Shown here in pieces: positions 62,573 through 64,000 of a stretch of DNA of 64,000 bases. The stretch spans positions 62,001 through 126,000 of the forward strand of contig DIYL01000016.1 in the NCBI GenBank assembly GCA_002428985.1, written 5' to 3'. This DNA is from Anaerolineales bacterium UBA6055. GTDB taxonomy: Bacteria > Chloroflexota > Anaerolineae > Aggregatilineales > Phototrophicaceae. Below the pieces are notes generated by a model that had not been told where the DNA came from, made no database searches, and saw only the letters and a list, made by a program, of their open reading frames with translations. Both the position numbers and the translations under genes were made by a program. How positions within the stretch are numbered: position 1 is the first letter of the stretch; every line of letters starts with the position of its first letter.

Positions 62573-64000
62573 CTAAGCATACTGTTGTGCTTGCAAACCA
62601 TAGAGACGGGCGTATGTGCCGTTTTTGTCAAGTAGTTCGGCATGTGTCCCATACTCTTGAATGCTCCCATCTTCAATAACGGCGATTTTGTCCGCCATCC
62701 GTACCGTGCTAAAACGATGCGAAATTAAAACAGTAGCCCGTTCCTTCGATATATCAGCAAAGCGTTCATAAATATCGTACTCTGCTTCGGCATCGAGTGC
62801 TGATGTGGGTTCATCCAACATCAGCACATCGACATTACGCAGGTAGGTTCGGGAGATGGCAACTTTCTGCCACTGCCCACCAGAAAGATCTGTACCATCT
62901 TCATCTTTATCAATGAGCCAACGACTCAAAATCGTTTCGTAGCCTTGTGGTAATGTCGAAATAAAATTATCTACCCCAACTTGTTGAGCTGTCGCTTGGA
63001 TGTGCTCAAGGTCATCTATATAGCGAATATCACCCAGACCGATGTTTTCACGGGCGGTTAGATCATAACGCACAAAATCTTGAAAGACCGCGCCAAGTCG
63101 CTCACGTAACGAATCCGGTGTGAAGTATCGAATATCAACTCCATCCCACAAAATTTGACCTTCAGTCGGGTCGTAAAACCGTGCCAACAATTTAACAAGG
63201 GTTGTTTTTCCTGCACCATTCAGCCCAACTAAAGCGAGGCTTTCATCTTTGCGAATCACTAAATTGATGTCTTTCAGCACAAAGTCACTATCCTCAGTGT
63301 AACGAAAGGACACTGCCCGCAATTCAATTTCGTGCTGTAATGGCGGAACATCTTGGATTGGCTCGAATTGGGCGAGGGTGGTTTTGGTATTGATCAAATT
63401 TTCATAGTGGGTGAAAAATAATGCACGTTCGCTTAGGTTAACGATTGACCATGTAATGGAATTCAATTGGGTTTGGATATTGCGAACAGCTTCGATATAC
63501 AGCGTCACATCTCCAATGGTAATCACTTGTTCAAATGCTTGCCCGATGACAAATAAATAGGTGCTAATCGTGACTACTGCCTGCAAAATATTTAGGCCTG
63601 TGTTGACCCGTAATTCTTCTAAATTAAGTTGACGACGTTCTTGGTGGACTTCTTTTGTCGTCTCGATAAATTGTTTAAGGATATAATCTCCGAGGTTAAA
63701 CAGTCGCACTTCGCGCGCATAATGCGTGTCTCTGACAATTGATCCGAGATACCACGCCTTGCGCTCTTTTGGACTATTTTCCCAGCTAATATTAAAGCGA
63801 CGACGGCGAAAGCGAAGTTGTGTGATAAACGATGGAATGGTTGCAATCACAAGTATGAGGGCAAGCATGGGACTGAATACAAAAATAATCCCGAAGAAAC
63901 TAAGTAGCGTTAAAATGCCCGAAAATACATTACTCGCTTGTTGGATAAATTGCGATGGCATCCAGTCTAAGCGTTGTGCCTGACGTAGTGTATCGTGAAA
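62573..64000 (-). CDS. ABC exporter, membrane and ATPase domains fused, 5' end outside the window
   Basis: The frame is open to the right edge of the window, so the N-terminus is missing. The visible part covers most of the membrane domain (IFVFSPMLALILVIATIP, later INTKTTLAQFEP) and the nucleotide-binding domain: Walker A GLNGAGKTTL, signature LSGGQWQKVAISR, Walker B VLMLDEPTSALD and switch histidine in LISHRFSTV. It is an MsbA/LmrA-type or peptide-type exporter half-transporter. The substrate is not indicated. It may be the first gene of an operon with the two small downstream genes. Confidence 0.88.
   Translation of the reverse strand, partial: FHDTLRQAQRLDWMPSQFIQQASNVFSGILTLLSFFGIIFVFSPMLALILVIATIPSFITQLRFRRRRFNISWENSPKERKAWYLGSIVRDTHYAREVRLFNLGDYILKQFIETTKEVHQERRQLNLEELRVNTGLNILQAVVTISTYLFVIGQAFEQVITIGDVTLYIEAVRNIQTQLNSITWSIVNLSERALFFTHYENLINTKTTLAQFEPIQDVPPLQHEIELRAVSFRYTEDSDFVLKDINLVIRKDESLALVGLNGAGKTTLVKLLARFYDPTEGQILWDGVDIRYFTPDSLRERLGAVFQDFVRYDLTARENIGLGDIRYIDDLEHIQATAQQVGVDNFISTLPQGYETILSRWLIDKDEDGTDLSGGQWQKVAISRTYLRNVDVLMLDEPTSALDAEAEYDIYERFADISKERATVLISHRFSTVRMADKIAVIEDGSIQEYGTHAELLDKNGTYARLYGLQAQQYA

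Overview
The window looks like part of a chromosome from a Chloroflexota bacterium (Anaerolineae-like). GC content is moderate and the standard code is used, with ATG, GTG and TTG starts. The lineage is inferred from gene content: livKHM-type transporters, four-domain fasciclin protein, F420-type luciferase-like oxidoreductase, EssC/WXG100 secretion genes, DUF4157 proteins and tandem exported proteins of no known family. No marker gene is present to prove it. There are no rRNA or tRNA genes, CRISPR arrays, transposases or phage modules that I could see.

Layout. 0.2-1.2 kb: a rhodopsin with the NDQ motif of light-driven sodium pumps. 1.2-4.9 kb: a minus-strand operon for a branched-chain amino acid type ABC importer (binding protein, two permeases) with a coupled thioesterase; its ATPases lie far away at 38.4 kb (LivG) and 60.8 kb (LivF). 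5.1-7.9 kb: a decayed DyP-peroxidase gene pair. 8.2-10.5 kb: a hybrid histidine kinase. 10.8-12 kb: a small HNH nuclease module, frameshifted. 12-17.6 kb: phosphotriesterase-like hydrolase, TIR protein, two tandem exported paralogues and D-amino-acid oxidase. 17.6-20 kb: EamA exporter, desaturase, RidA. 20.1-29.6 kb: two WXG100-like proteins and a three-ATPase EssC/FtsK protein (type VII secretion), with an ATP-grasp enzyme, cupin, HNH nuclease, a repeat-rich DUF4157 protein and a GH130 enzyme between them. 29.8-41.8 kb: EamA with AraC regulator, a contractile-tail tube protein, paralogous membrane proteins, HD protein, CoA-transferase, exported polysaccharide deacetylase, DUF3048-SH3 protein, MsrB, LivG, an FHA-like protein and two unknowns. 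41.9-49.9 kb: mostly single metabolic genes. 49.9-51.4 kb: a second putative injection-system cargo with an HExxH site. 51.7-56.4 kb: a compact urease operon, ureD-ureAB-ureC-ureF-ureG, without ureE. 56.4-64 kb: aldo/keto reductase, fasciclin protein, a GluR0-like glutamate-receptor potassium channel, LivF, an interrupted unknown gene and a cut-off ABC exporter.

The most interesting points are the putative sodium-pumping rhodopsin, the glutamate-receptor-type channel with a TVGYGD filter, the two unlinked proteins that share an N-terminal LQRxHGN segment (likely extracellular contractile injection system cargo), and the urease set in which a histidine-rich UreG tail may replace UreE. Four genes carry stops or single-base frameshifts; they use three different stop codons, so gene decay or sequencing error is more likely than recoding.
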